A stretch of DNA of 7,988 bases from Treponema sp. (GCA_031266095.1 JAISBR010000093.1:1-7988); one strand, 5' to 3'. Positions 1 to 5,943 are shown, counted from the stretch's first letter. Made by a program: numbers and translations. The notes: generated from the sequence alone by a model not told the origin.

Positions 1-78
1 AAATGTAACAGGTTTCACCCCGTACAGCCGTTTAAAAAGATCTACCTTGGCATCCGCTGCCTTTTTTCTCTTTCTCAT
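1..78 (-). CDS. Possible IS transposase, N-terminal fragment (runs off window)
   Basis: An open minus-strand frame starts with ATG at 78-76 and is still open at position 1, giving 26 residues beginning MRKRKKAADAKVDLF. The stretch after the basic start, FKRLYGVKPVTF, resembles the N-terminal 'RLxGVxxxTFxxM' segment that precedes the DDE domain in many IS5/IS4-type transposases. That is a family memory resting on about 12 residues. No clear Shine-Dalgarno sequence precedes the ATG; the closest purine cluster is about 15 nt away. No catalytic residues fall inside the window. The neighbourhood of palindromes and a broken gene fits a mobile element. It could instead be an unrelated small basic protein. 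Confidence 0.4.
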   Translation of the reverse strand, partial: MRKRKKAADAKVDLFKRLYGVKPVTF

Positions 79-122
79 GCCATTATTATGACATCCTTGT
101 GGTTATTAAACAAGTCTAATAA

Positions 123-137
123 AGTACGGTCCGTACT
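123..137. repeat. Perfect short palindrome
   Basis: AGTACGG (123-129), one T, then CCGTACT (131-137) is a perfect 7-bp inverted repeat with a 1-nt centre. It lies between the minus-strand transposase-like start and the long palindrome at 140-314. A DNA-binding site or element end is possible. No function can be assigned from sequence alone. Confidence 0.5.
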
Positions 138-139
138 GC

Positions 140-314
140 GCATAACAGGACTGTATATGCTCCGCCGCCTTCGGCGGTTCGGGCTACGAAAAACCGCAGC
201 CGGCCTTTGGCCTTTATACGGTTTTTCTCCGCCACATTTTTACGGTTGCCGGAAGTGCTCCGCATTTCCTTTATCGCAACCGCAAAAACGTCGCATACAA
301 TCGGACCGTTATAC
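140..314. repeat. Long imperfect palindrome, attC-like or folded repeat
   Basis: The ends pair as GCATAAC (140-146) with GTTATAC (308-314), six of seven positions. Inside, TGTAT (152-156) pairs with ATACA (295-299), and GC (159-160) with GC (293-294), leaving two extra bases on one side. The interior holds further stems. CCGCC/GGCGG is at 165-169/173-177. GAAAAACCG/CGGTTTTTC is at 188-196/219-227 and encloses GGCC-TTT-GGCC (202-212). TTTTT-CGGTTGC/GCAACCG-AAAAA is at 237-249/276-288 with one mismatch. Outer 7-base boxes around unpaired bases and a variable centre are the plan of integron attC sites. The size (175 nt) is on the long side and the boxes deviate from RYYYAAC/GTTRRRY, so a generic repeat remains possible. 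The plus-strand frame crossing this region (88-405) looks like a by-product of the palindromes. Confidence 0.5.
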
Positions 315-354
315 GATATTTGTACTAAAATTTTTTAAAATTATGGTAAAATCA

Positions 355-383
355 TTGCCAAATATTTATAAAATAAATATAAT
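355..383 (+). promoter_or_regulatory. Sigma70-type promoter for the gene remnant at 402
   Basis: TTGCCA (355-360) and TATAAT (378-383) are separated by exactly 17 bp, in an AT-rich stretch. The -10 is a perfect match and the -35 matches at most positions. Transcription would start near 390. That leaves a leader of only about 12 nt before the ATG at 402, with a GAGGTG Shine-Dalgarno at 391-396. This is one of the clearest promoters in the window, although the gene it drives is broken. Confidence 0.65.
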
Positions 384-401
384 ACTATTTGAGGTGTATA
401 T

Positions 402-489
402 ATGACTTTTTTACCATGGGAAAATATCGAATATAAACCGAATTAATAATATAGTTGAGCCTAGTGATAATTATGGGGATACATTATGA
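402..489 (+). pseudogene. Frameshifted remnant of a small hypothetical gene
   Basis: A good RBS (GAGGTG, 391-396) precedes ATG at 402. The frame reads MTFLPWENIEYKPN and stops at 444-446. From about 439 the neighbouring frame continues as RINNIVEPSDNYGDTL and stops at 487-489. Together, 'FLPWENIxYK ... RINNIVEPxxxYG' resembles the start of a hypothetical membrane-protein family I recall from treponemes and other bacteria, of the general form PWExIxYxTxL...VEP. The remnant would then have lost some residues and the frame at the junction, and all of the downstream body. The family link is weak because it rests on about 28 residues. The promoter and RBS are intact, so a 14-aa peptide could still be made. 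The AT content is unlike the genes to the right. Confidence 0.4.
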
Positions 490-563
490 TAGCTAATTGG
501 AATTTGAAAGAAAGGAAAAATCCGCATAAAGATTTTGAAAGAATTAAAGGTATATTAATATAG
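486..563 (+). other. Short AT-rich ORF of 25 codons, coding status unclear
   Basis: ATG at 486 follows GGGGA (475-479) at normal spacing. The reading frame is MIANWNLKERKNPHKDFER and a further six residues, ending at TAG 561-563. It overlaps the stop of the upstream remnant by a few bases, as coupled genes do. The peptide is charged and not low-complexity, so it may be a piece of a decayed cassette or gene. I recognise no family, and 25 codons can arise by chance. Confidence 0.2.
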
Positions 564-578
564 AAAATGCCAAACCTT

Positions 579-653
579 GCATAACAGGTGAAAAATATGA
601 AATGGCTTGCGTTATATCGCCTTCGGCCTGCTTACAGCAGGAACAACCGTTAG
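579..653. repeat. Second element sharing motifs with the 140-314 palindrome
   Basis: GCATAACAGG (579-588) repeats the first ten bases of the palindrome at 140. ATATG follows at 596-600 and CGCCTTCGGC at 618-627, the same order as in the first copy (154-159 and 166-175), with different spacing. ATAAC (581-585) can pair with GTTAT (611-615), and CCTGC/GCAGG (627-631/637-641) forms a small hairpin. The element runs into the stop codon of the minus-strand ankyrin gene at 650-652. The hairpin has no T-run in either direction, so it is not a convincing intrinsic terminator for that operon. Being the same repeat family is an inference from two shared 10-mers. Confidence 0.35.
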
Positions 654-1627
654 TTTTCCGCCCCCGCCGCGATAAGCTGTTCGGTAATTTCCGTATACCC
701 CCCTTCGGCGGCGTAAAACATGGCGCTGTGTTCCAGGTTGTCTACGGCATTAACATCCGCCTCATGTTCGATAAGGAGGGCCGTAAAATCGTTTTGGCCT
801 TTCATGGCCGCCACGACAAGGGGCGTTTCGCCGTCCTGGTTGCGGAGGTTCACGCTGCCTCCCGCCTGTATCAGGGCTTTCCCCACAAAGTGGTTTCCCG
901 CGGCGGCGGCGTAATGGAGAGCGCCGGAACCGTCAAGGAGAACCAGGTTGGGATCGGAACCGGCCTTGAGCAGGAGTTCCGCCACGGCCAGGTTGGACTG
1001 CATGCAGGCGATAACCAGGGGCGTTTGACCCGCGTCATTCAGGGCGTCGCGGTCCGAACCGGATTTGAGGAGGGCCCCTATTACTTCGGTCTGGCCGTTA
1101 AAGCATGCCAGATGAAGCGGCGTATTTCCCGACGAATCCCTGGTTTCCCCTTCTCCTTTAAGCAGGGGAATGATGTCCCGCAGGCCCCGGGAAGTGGCGT
1201 AATCCAGGGCGGTATGGCCTTCGTCATCCTTGATCGCCGGGTCCGCTCCCAGACCGATAAGGTATTTTGCCGCTTCGGTACGGCCTTCCTGGAGGGTGTA
1301 GATCAACGGGGACTTGCCAAACTTGTCACAAAAATTAATGTCCGCCCCGGCGTCTACGAGCATCTTCATAATTTCCTTATTGCCGCTTTTACTGACGCTG
1401 TGCAGGGGCGCGGCGCTTTCGTTATTTGCCAACTGGGGATCGGCACCGTTATCCAGGAGTAGCTTGACAATATCCCGGGCGCCCCGGACCGCCGAATAAA
1501 AGAGAGGGGTGTTGCCCGCCTGATCCCGCTTGTTGTAGTTGCGTCCCCCTTTTTTGACAAAGGCTTCTACGACACCCTTCTGCCCGTTTTTACAGGCGGT
1601 TAAAAAAACATTGTCCATGTCGCTCAT
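650..1627 (-). CDS. Ankyrin-repeat protein, 325 aa
   Basis: The protein is almost wholly ankyrin repeats, about ten copies of the 33-residue unit from residue 4 to the C-terminus. Typical cores include GNTPLFYSAVRG, GKSPLIYTLQEG, GNTPLHLACFNG, GQTPLVIACMQS and GETPLVVAAMKG, each followed by a helix and 'LLxxGADxN'-type turns. The fifth unit is slightly short. There is no signal peptide or membrane segment, so it is probably cytoplasmic. Ankyrin repeats form a solenoid that binds other proteins; no catalytic domain is attached and the partner is unknown. ATG at 1627 is preceded by AAAGGAG six bases upstream, which supports this start. It is the last gene of the gyrA operon, 17 nt after the TPR gene. 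The long plus-strand frame over the same DNA (602-1462) is its antisense shadow. Confidence 0.93.
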   Translation of the reverse strand: MSDMDNVFLTACKNGQKGVVEAFVKKGGRNYNKRDQAGNTPLFYSAVRGARDIVKLLLDNGADPQLANNESAAPLHSVSKSGNKEIMKMLVDAGADINFCDKFGKSPLIYTLQEGRTEAAKYLIGLGADPAIKDDEGHTALDYATSRGLRDIIPLLKGEGETRDSSGNTPLHLACFNGQTEVIGALLKSGSDRDALNDAGQTPLVIACMQSNLAVAELLLKAGSDPNLVLLDGSGALHYAAAAGNHFVGKALIQAGGSVNLRNQDGETPLVVAAMKGQNDFTALLIEHEADVNAVDNLEHSAMFYAAEGGYTEITEQLIAAGAEN

Positions 1628-1644
1628 CGTGCGCTCCTTTGCAT

Positions 1645-2253
1645 TTAACGCTGTATTTCGTTTAAAAGCGATTTTACCCTCTGCCGCTTGTATTCCTCAA
1701 ACTCCGGCCCCGTCAACGCGGAGCGCAATGTTTTTGCCTTTTCCTCAAGGCCGCAGCGTTCATAGGCGCCGATCAGCGCGACGGTAATATCCTCCCGGGC
1801 CTCCCGGGGAAAATTGCCCGGATAATCGGGCCGGAAGGGCCGGACCGCGCCGGCCAGTTCGGCGCTGCGGAGTTTTTGCCACACTTCGGTATGTTCCGGG
1901 GGAAGCGCCGGCGCGGCGGACGGAAGCGGTCCCGAATCGGGCACGGCGCCAAAACCCGCGCCCGCCGGGCGGACGCCCCCGGCGGAGGCAAGATGCTTAA
2001 TCGCTTCCAGCGCTTTTTCCAGTTCCGCCGCCGCTTTGGTATGCTGCTCCGCCGCCATGAGGCAGAGGGCAAGGTTAAAGTACAGGGAAGGGCGCAGTTC
2101 CGGCGGCAGGGAATTTTCAGCGGAACGCAAAGAGGCCAAAAGTTTAAACGCTTCCGCGTAACGGCCCTGATCAATAAGAGAGGCGGAAAAGGAAACGGCC
2201 TCCGCCGTCCCGCCCCGGCTGCCCGAAAGCGAATTTTTATCGTTGAAGCCCAT
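1645..2253 (-). CDS. TPR-like hypothetical protein, 202 aa
   Basis: This is an alpha-helical, alanine/leucine-rich protein. Residues about 20-50 ([18 protein letters not shown]) and 57-88 ([20 protein letters not shown]) read as two tetratricopeptide-type helix pairs. A Pro/Gly/Ala-rich linker of roughly 30 residues follows. A C-terminal helical part contains [20 protein letters not shown], a third TPR-like hairpin, and a basic tail ending NEIQR. No signal peptide or transmembrane helix is visible. TPRs bind proteins; no enzymatic motif is seen and the specific function is unknown. The ATG lies inside the end of gyrA (17-nt overlap, different frame) with only a weak upstream TAGGT, so translation is probably coupled to gyrA. 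The gene ends 17 nt before the ankyrin gene. Confidence 0.85.
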   Translation of the reverse strand: MGFNDKNSLSGSRGGTAEAVSFSASLIDQGRYAEAFKLLASLRSAENSLPPELRPSLYFNLALCLMAAEQHTKAAAELEKALEAIKHLASAGGVRPAGAGFGAVPDSGPLPSAAPALPPEHTEVWQKLRSAELAGAVRPFRPDYPGNFPREAREDITVALIGAYERCGLEEKAKTLRSALTGPEFEEYKRQRVKSLLNEIQR

Positions 2254-4792
2254 CGGTAAAACCTATTTCAGCGGGACCGTTATTTTCCGGTCCGGCGTCC
2301 GGCTCATCAAAACCAAGTTCCGGGGTCACCGGGACCTGGTTGTCGGCGTCATCTTCCCTGACTATCCGGTCCACCCCGATTACAAAGTCCGGCTTATCAA
2401 TACTAAGGATCCTTACTCCCTGGGCGCCGCGGCCCATAACCCGGACGCTTTTTACCTTAAGCTTGAGGGTTTTGCCCTGGCTGGTAGTGCACATGATCTC
2501 TTCATTGTCCAGCACGTTCACACAGCCCACGATTTCGCCGGTTTTATCGGTAACGGTATAGATCTTCTGTCCGCCGGTACCCCGGCTGTGGGCGCTGAAC
2601 CCGGTAAAATCCACCCGTTTGCCGTAACCGTATTCCGAAACGATCAGCATCCGTTCCGCGGTATCCCCGGCGGAAGCTTTATCCACCCGCAGTACCCCGG
2701 AAAGTTCATCGTCGCTTTTCAGCTTGATTCCCGTAACGCCCCTGGACGAACGGCCCATGGGCCGGATCTGATCTTCGCCGGTCCGCAGGGCCTGGCCTTT
2801 TCTGGAAATAAACACCACTTCGTCGCTGCCGCCGGTTAACAGGGCGCTGACCAGCCTGTCGCTTTCGTCCAGCCTGATGGCGATAATCCCCCTGGTTTTG
2901 GCGTTGCTGAATTCGCTGGTGGTTACTTTTTTCACCACCCCCCGGGCGGTACCCATGAATAAAAACTGACTGTCGGAAAAATCCTTAAGGGAAACAACGG
3001 CGGTAATTTCTTCGTTAGGCGAAACGGTCAGAAGGGTCTTGATATGGGTTCCCTTGGAAGTCCGGCTTCCTTCGGGCAGTTCGTGGACCTTCATCCAGTA
3101 GGCCTTGCCGGCGCTGGTGATAAACACGATATACTCATGGGTGGAAGCCACGAAGATTTGCTCAATAAAATCATCTTCCGTCAGCCTGGCGCTCTGCATG
3201 CCCTTGCCGCCCCGGCCCTGGTTCCGGTACGCCGACACGGGCACCCGCTTTACATAACCCAGGTTGGAGATAAGGATCATCATCTCTTCTTTCTTGATCA
3301 GATCCTCGATGTTGATGTTCTCCATTTCGCCGTCCACAATTTCGGTCCGGCGCTTGTCGCCATACTTTTCGGAGATGATCCTGATTTCGTCCTTGATCAC
3401 CCCCAGAAGTTTTTGCTGATCCTCCAAAAGTGATTTATAGTAGGCGATTTGAACCTTCAGTTCCGCCAGTTCCTGCTCTATCTTTTCAATTTCCAGACTG
3501 GTAAGCCGGCCCAGGCGCATGTCCACAATGGCCTGGGCCTGGATCTCCGAAAGCCCAAAACGTTCCTGCAGTTTTGCCTTGGCGGCGCCAATATCCCGGC
3601 TGGCTTTGATGATCGCCACCACTTCATCAATATTCGCCAGGGCGATAACCAGGCCTTCCAGAATGTGGGCCCGTTCTTCCGCCTTGCGGAGTTCGTACTT
3701 TGTCCGGCGGGTTACCACATCCACCCGGTGTTCCACAAAGTAGCGGATCAGCTCTTTCAAATTAAGGCATTGGGGCCTGCCGTTGACCAGCGCCAGGTTG
3801 ATGATCCCAAAGGTTGTCTGCAGGGTGGTGTTGGAAAAAAGCTGGTTCAGCACCACCTTAATAATTGCCCCCCGCTTAAGTTCAATAACGATGCGGAGTC
3901 CGTCCCGGTCCGACTCGTCGTTGAAACCGGCAATGCCGTCGATTACCTTTTCCTTGACCAGAACGCCCATCCGTTCCAGCAGCAGTTTTTTATTCACCCC
4001 GTAAGGGATTTCATTAAAGACGATAAGTTCCTTGCCGCCCTTGCCGGTTTCCAGGGCAAACCTGCCCCGGACCAGGATGCGTCCCCGGCCCGTTCTGTAT
4101 GCATCCCGGATTCCCTGACGGCCAAAGATAATTCCCCCGGTAGGAAAGTCCGGCCCCTGGATATAGCCCGCCAGGGCATCTATCGAGATGCCGGGATCGT
4201 CAATATACGCGCAGACCCCGCCGCAGACTTCCGTTAAATTGTGGGGGGCCATGTTGGTGGCCATGCCTACGGCAATGCCGCTGGAACCGTTTACCAGAAG
4301 ATTCGGCGCCGCCGCGGGGAGGACCACCGGTTCGGAAAGGGACTCGTCAAAGTTGGGAGCAAAGTCCACCGTCTCTTTCTTCAGATCGGCAAGCATCTCG
4401 TCCCCGATCCTGGAAAGCCTTGCCTCGGTATAGCGCATGGCCGCCGCCGGGTCCCCGTCCATGGAACCGAAATTCCCCTGACCGTGAACAAGGGGATAGC
4501 GGAGCGAAAAATCCTGGGCCATCCGGACCAGGGCATCGTACAGGGCCAGGTCACCGTGGGGGTGGTACTTACCCATGGTATCGCCGACGATACGGGCGCT
4601 TTTTTTGGTCGCCGTGTTGGGCCGCAGCCCCAGATCGTCCATGGAATAGAGGAGCCGCCGGTGCACGGGTTTAAGGCCGTCCCGCACGTCCGGCAGGGCC
4701 CGGGCCACAATAACCGACATGGCATAGGTAAGATAGTCGTTTTTTACTTCATCTTCTATCGCGACAGGGATTATTTTTCCGATCTCAGCCAC
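2237..4792 (-). CDS. gyrA: DNA gyrase subunit A
   Basis: GyrA is the DNA-cleaving subunit of the A2B2 gyrase that introduces negative supercoils using ATP bound by GyrB. At 851 aa it has normal full length. The N-terminal breakage-reunion domain covers about residues 8-470: the [12 protein letters not shown] segment (35-46), KYHPHGD (75-81), and [10 protein letters not shown] (117-126), in which Tyr121 is the catalytic tyrosine (E. coli Tyr122). The tower and coiled-coil follow. The C-terminal beta-pinwheel runs from about 500 to 810, with the GyrA box QGRGGKG at 525-531; the usual form is Q-R-RGGKG, so position 2 differs. This box argues for gyrase rather than ParC. The last 40 residues are an acidic tail. 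The residue matching E. coli Ser83 is Leu82 (codon 4549-4547); Asp86 matches Asp87. The start is GTG at 4792 with AGAGGA upstream. It is the first gene of the operon with the TPR and ankyrin genes. Confidence 0.97.
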   Translation of the reverse strand: MAEIGKIIPVAIEDEVKNDYLTYAMSVIVARALPDVRDGLKPVHRRLLYSMDDLGLRPNTATKKSARIVGDTMGKYHPHGDLALYDALVRMAQDFSLRYPLVHGQGNFGSMDGDPAAAMRYTEARLSRIGDEMLADLKKETVDFAPNFDESLSEPVVLPAAAPNLLVNGSSGIAVGMATNMAPHNLTEVCGGVCAYIDDPGISIDALAGYIQGPDFPTGGIIFGRQGIRDAYRTGRGRILVRGRFALETGKGGKELIVFNEIPYGVNKKLLLERMGVLVKEKVIDGIAGFNDESDRDGLRIVIELKRGAIIKVVLNQLFSNTTLQTTFGIINLALVNGRPQCLNLKELIRYFVEHRVDVVTRRTKYELRKAEERAHILEGLVIALANIDEVVAIIKASRDIGAAKAKLQERFGLSEIQAQAIVDMRLGRLTSLEIEKIEQELAELKVQIAYYKSLLEDQQKLLGVIKDEIRIISEKYGDKRRTEIVDGEMENINIEDLIKKEEMMILISNLGYVKRVPVSAYRNQGRGGKGMQSARLTEDDFIEQIFVASTHEYIVFITSAGKAYWMKVHELPEGSRTSKGTHIKTLLTVSPNEEITAVVSLKDFSDSQFLFMGTARGVVKKVTTSEFSNAKTRGIIAIRLDESDRLVSALLTGGSDEVVFISRKGQALRTGEDQIRPMGRSSRGVTGIKLKSDDELSGVLRVDKASAGDTAERMLIVSEYGYGKRVDFTGFSAHSRGTGGQKIYTVTDKTGEIVGCVNVLDNEEIMCTTSQGKTLKLKVKSVRVMGRGAQGVRILSIDKPDFVIGVDRIVREDDADNQVPVTPELGFDEPDAGPENNGPAEIGFTDGLQR

Positions 4793-4797
4793 AAATT

Positions 4798-4803
4798 TCC
4801 TCT
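4798..4803 (-). promoter_or_regulatory. Ribosome binding site fixing the GTG start of gyrA
   Basis: On the minus strand AGAGGA (4803-4798) lies five bases before GTG at 4792-4790. The protein that follows, [15 protein letters not shown], starts where GyrA proteins normally start. No in-frame ATG with a better site is seen nearby, so the GTG start is well supported. Confidence 0.75.
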
Positions 4804-4866
4804 TGTTAAGAGATATTAAGCGTGTTCAAAAATCTGAAGTTTTGGAACAGCCCCCTTTACTGATAA

Positions 4867-4895
4867 AGTATACCATGTTATCAAAAAACAGTCGA
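4867..4895 (-). promoter_or_regulatory. Candidate gyrA promoter with overlapping dyad
   Basis: Read on the minus strand, TCGACT (4895-4890) and TATACT (4872-4867) are 17 bp apart. The -10 matches five of six and the -35 four of six consensus positions. Transcription would start near 4860, giving a leader of roughly 68 nt. A dyad, TGATAA (4861-4866) and TTATCA (4878-4883), spans the -10 and centres on GTATAC, so an operator is possible. Many gyrA promoters respond to supercoiling, but nothing here shows that directly. Confidence 0.45.
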
Positions 4896-4908
4896 GAGAA
4901 AACCGGTG

Positions 4909-5118
4909 GCAATTCCGATTTCAAAATGAAAATCGGCGTCAACTTTTATGACAAAAGACAATTTTAGGCGGCACAAGCAATTAAAGCGTAATTTGCGAAG
5001 CCTAACGAAGCAAATTGGAGCGGAAAGCACTGTTTTTACGGAGCAAAAATGCGCCCAAAATCAAAAAAGTCTCGCTAAAACTATATCAAATCCGGAATTT
5101 TTCCGAAATCGGAATTGC
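4909..5118. repeat. 210-bp MITE-like element bounded by a perfect 14-bp inverted repeat
   Basis: GCAATTCCGATTTC at 4909-4922 is repeated exactly in inverted orientation at 5105-5118, with 182 bp between. Both ends are flanked by TG, a possible but trivial 2-bp duplication. Inside, ATTTTAGGCG (around 4962-4971) faces GCGCCCAAAAT (around 5051-5061) as an imperfect inner stem. The left end also makes a local hairpin, CCGATTT (4915-4921) with AAATCGG (4930-4936). There is no plausible gene inside; the longest in-phase piece is a 13-codon frame at 4927. A terminal inverted repeat with no coding capacity fits a MITE or a large structured repeat. The element fills most of the gap between the gyrA promoter and the XRE promoter. 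Confidence 0.5.
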
Positions 5119-5138
5119 TGAATAGGCTCAAATTCCCC

Positions 5139-5167
5139 TTGAAATTTCGTATCCCATCTGCTATAAT
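5139..5167 (+). promoter_or_regulatory. Strong sigma70-type promoter for the XRE gene
   Basis: TTGAAA (5139-5144) and TATAAT (5162-5167) are exactly 17 bp apart. Transcription should begin near 5174, so the leader is about 32 nt and starts at or near the hairpin at 5174-5190. The promoter lies 21 bp outside the right end of the 4909-5118 element. Confidence 0.75.
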
Positions 5168-5173
5168 ATGTCT

Positions 5174-5190
5174 CAGCGGTAGAGCCGCTG
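5174..5190 (+). promoter_or_regulatory. Leader hairpin or operator dyad before the XRE gene
   Basis: CAGCGG (5174-5179), loop TAGAG, CCGCTG (5185-5190) is a perfect 6-bp GC-rich inverted repeat at the predicted transcript start. It ends three bases before the Shine-Dalgarno AGGAGA (5193-5198). In DNA it is well placed to be an operator for the XRE protein itself, as autoregulation is common in that family. In RNA it would be a 5' stabilising hairpin. The sequence does not decide between these. Confidence 0.5.
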
Positions 5191-5205
5191 TCAGGAGATA
5201 TCAGT

Positions 5206-5424
5206 ATGACCTTACCAGAATATATAAGAAAAGTCAGGCATAGTATAGAAATGAGCCAGCAAGCGCTGGCGAAGGCGCTTAACGTCAGTTATTCCTCAAT
5301 CAACCGGTGGGAGAATAAACAAGTTGTTCCAAGCAAGCTGGGACGAAAGCGCTTCTTTGATTTCTGCAAGGCGCGTGGTATACCTATACCGCCAGAAATA
5401 CTTGAAAATGACGAAAAAGTATAA
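5206..5424 (+). CDS. XRE/Cro-type helix-turn-helix DNA-binding protein, 72 aa
   Basis: The whole protein is one HTH_3-type domain. Residues 2-36 read TLPEYIRKVRHSIEMSQQAL then AKALNVSYSSINRWENKQ, with the classic 'SQQxLAxxLxVSxxSINRWExxxxxP' pattern; the recognition helix is around SYSSINRWE (28-36). A short helical tail rich in charged residues ends DEKV. It binds DNA as a small regulator or transcriptional repressor, probably as a dimer. Start ATG has AGGAGA at good spacing, and the gene has its own promoter and a likely terminator, so it is a single-gene unit. No toxin partner is visible next to it: the following 540 bp have no intact gene. Other possibilities are a phage/element repressor or an orphan antitoxin. 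Overlapping minus-strand frames are shadows. Confidence 0.9.
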   Translation: MTLPEYIRKVRHSIEMSQQALAKALNVSYSSINRWENKQVVPSKLGRKRFFDFCKARGIPIPPEILENDEKV

Positions 5425-5448
5425 CCGACGTTGATAGTAGCGTGAGAC

Positions 5449-5471
5449 GATTGCCAGAGACGGCGATTTTT
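5449..5471 (+). terminator. Probable intrinsic terminator after the XRE gene
   Basis: ATTGCC (5450-5455) pairs with GGCGAT (5462-5467) through one G-U, with loop AGAGAC, and the right arm runs straight into TTTT (5468-5471). It sits about 25 nt after the XRE stop. The stem is short, so strength is uncertain, but position and the U-run fit a Rho-independent terminator. Confidence 0.5.
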
Positions 5472-5592
5472 GACACCCCTCTCGTTTTTTCCAGAAGACC
5501 CGCAAATTTCTATGTTTATATCAAGCGGAAGCCTTTGCGCCGCCACCCTGAATATGCGGACAAGTGACGTTGTACCTTTAGTACCATAATAC

Positions 5593-5640
5593 CCATTTCT
5601 TTCCCCTTCCATTGGCATAAAATTCCCGGTTCAGCAGGTT
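5593..5640 (-). pseudogene. Short remnant resembling IS3-family transposase OrfB
   Basis: The minus-strand frame beginning at 5640 reads NLLNREFYANGRGKKW, followed by V, L, W, Y and a stop. IS3-group OrfB proteins carry 'NxLxRxFxAxxPNxxWVTDITEF' just before their first catalytic Asp, and the spacing N-L-L-N-R-x-F-x-A...KWV matches that segment. The catalytic TDITE is missing; the frame departs after KWV. Upstream the frame is lysine/asparagine-rich and hits a stop at 5661-5659. The match is only about 17 residues long, so it is either a short scar of an old insertion or coincidence. DNA from about 5425 to 5640 also reads in long stop-free minus frames, which may reflect the same decayed element. 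Confidence 0.35.
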
Positions 5641-5763
5641 TCCCCTATTTTTATTTTTTTAGAGTTTTTTTATTTTTAGGTGTATTCCGTCCACACAACC
5701 CGCTCTACAGTTAAGCTAACAAAGTATCGCGATTTTTCGGTTCCATGATGGGAGAGCGCGAAT
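5641..5763. other. A/T tract and non-coding spacer
   Basis: 5646-5678 is almost only T and A on the plus strand, with runs of seven T, and may be bent DNA or decayed sequence. CGCTCT (5701-5706) and AGAGCG (5753-5758) form a weak inverted repeat over the rest. No gene or RNA is recognised here. Confidence 0.4.
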
Positions 5764-5899
5764 AAAAACACGGCGGCCGGCCGGCGGTCGCAAAGCCATT
5801 GGGAGTTCGCAAAGTACGCGGCTTTGCGGACAGGCGCTGTTTTTTAAGTTGTCGTCGGACTAAAGTCCGCCAAGTCTCGCAAAATGCTCCGTATTTTGC
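5764..5899. repeat. Cluster of stem-loops upstream of the kinase gene
   Basis: Four structures are packed here. AAAAACA (5764-5770) faces TGTTTTT (5838-5844) as an outer stem. CGCAAAGCC (5789-5797) pairs with GGCTTTGCG (5820-5828). CGCAAAG (5808-5814) is a second copy that can pair with the same CTTTGCG (5822-5828), so the two stems are mutually exclusive. CGGACT-AA-AGTCCG (5856-5869) and GCAAAAT/ATTTTGC (5879-5885/5893-5899) follow. None ends in a clear T-run apart from the TTTTTT at 5839-5845. The cluster may be a dispersed repeat like those at 140-314 and 4909-5118, or a structured leader of the kinase transcript. Confidence 0.45.
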
Positions 5900-5915
5900 C
5901 GTTATTATAAAGAAT

Positions 5916-5943
5916 TTGTTCGATAACTGAAGTTATCGAACAA
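5916..5943. promoter_or_regulatory. Perfect 13-bp palindrome just upstream of the kinase
   Basis: TTGTTCGATAACT (5916-5928), GA, AGTTATCGAACAA (5931-5943) is a perfect inverted repeat with a 2-nt centre. It ends 25 bases before the kinase ATG and 14 before its AGGAG (5958-5962). As DNA it looks like an operator for a dimeric regulator; as RNA it would be a hairpin with a UGAA-type loop. I see no convincing -35/-10 pair immediately upstream; TATAAA at 5906-5911 lacks a matching -35. Confidence 0.6.

Noticed and set aside
102..118. GTTAT-N2-AACAAGTCTA shared with 5932-5948 (15 of 17 bases)
   Set aside because: A match of this size is expected by chance somewhere in 8 kb of AT-biased intergenic DNA, and only the second copy has the palindromic partner arm.
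88..405. 105-codon plus-strand open frame
   Set aside because: It runs through nested palindromes, has no good RBS at its ATG, and reads as basic and low-information. The promoter and RBS nearby serve a different frame at 402.
627..641. CCTGC/GCAGG hairpin as a terminator for the gyrA operon
   Set aside because: The stem is only 5 bp and no T-run follows on the minus strand.
602..1462. 286-codon plus-strand open frame
   Set aside because: It is antisense to the ankyrin-repeat gene; its repetitive look mirrors the ankyrin units.
3449..4819. Several plus-strand frames opposite gyrA, up to 262 codons
   Set aside because: All are shadows of gyrA, with no RBS and no recognisable domains.
5289..5618. 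109-codon minus-strand frame overlapping the XRE gene
   Set aside because: It overlaps the well-supported XRE gene. The non-overlapping part is better read as decayed element DNA.
5067..5880. AAGTCTCGC at 5067-5075 and 5872-5880 as a direct repeat
   Set aside because: Nine bases in this AT-rich setting is within chance, and the flanks do not align further.
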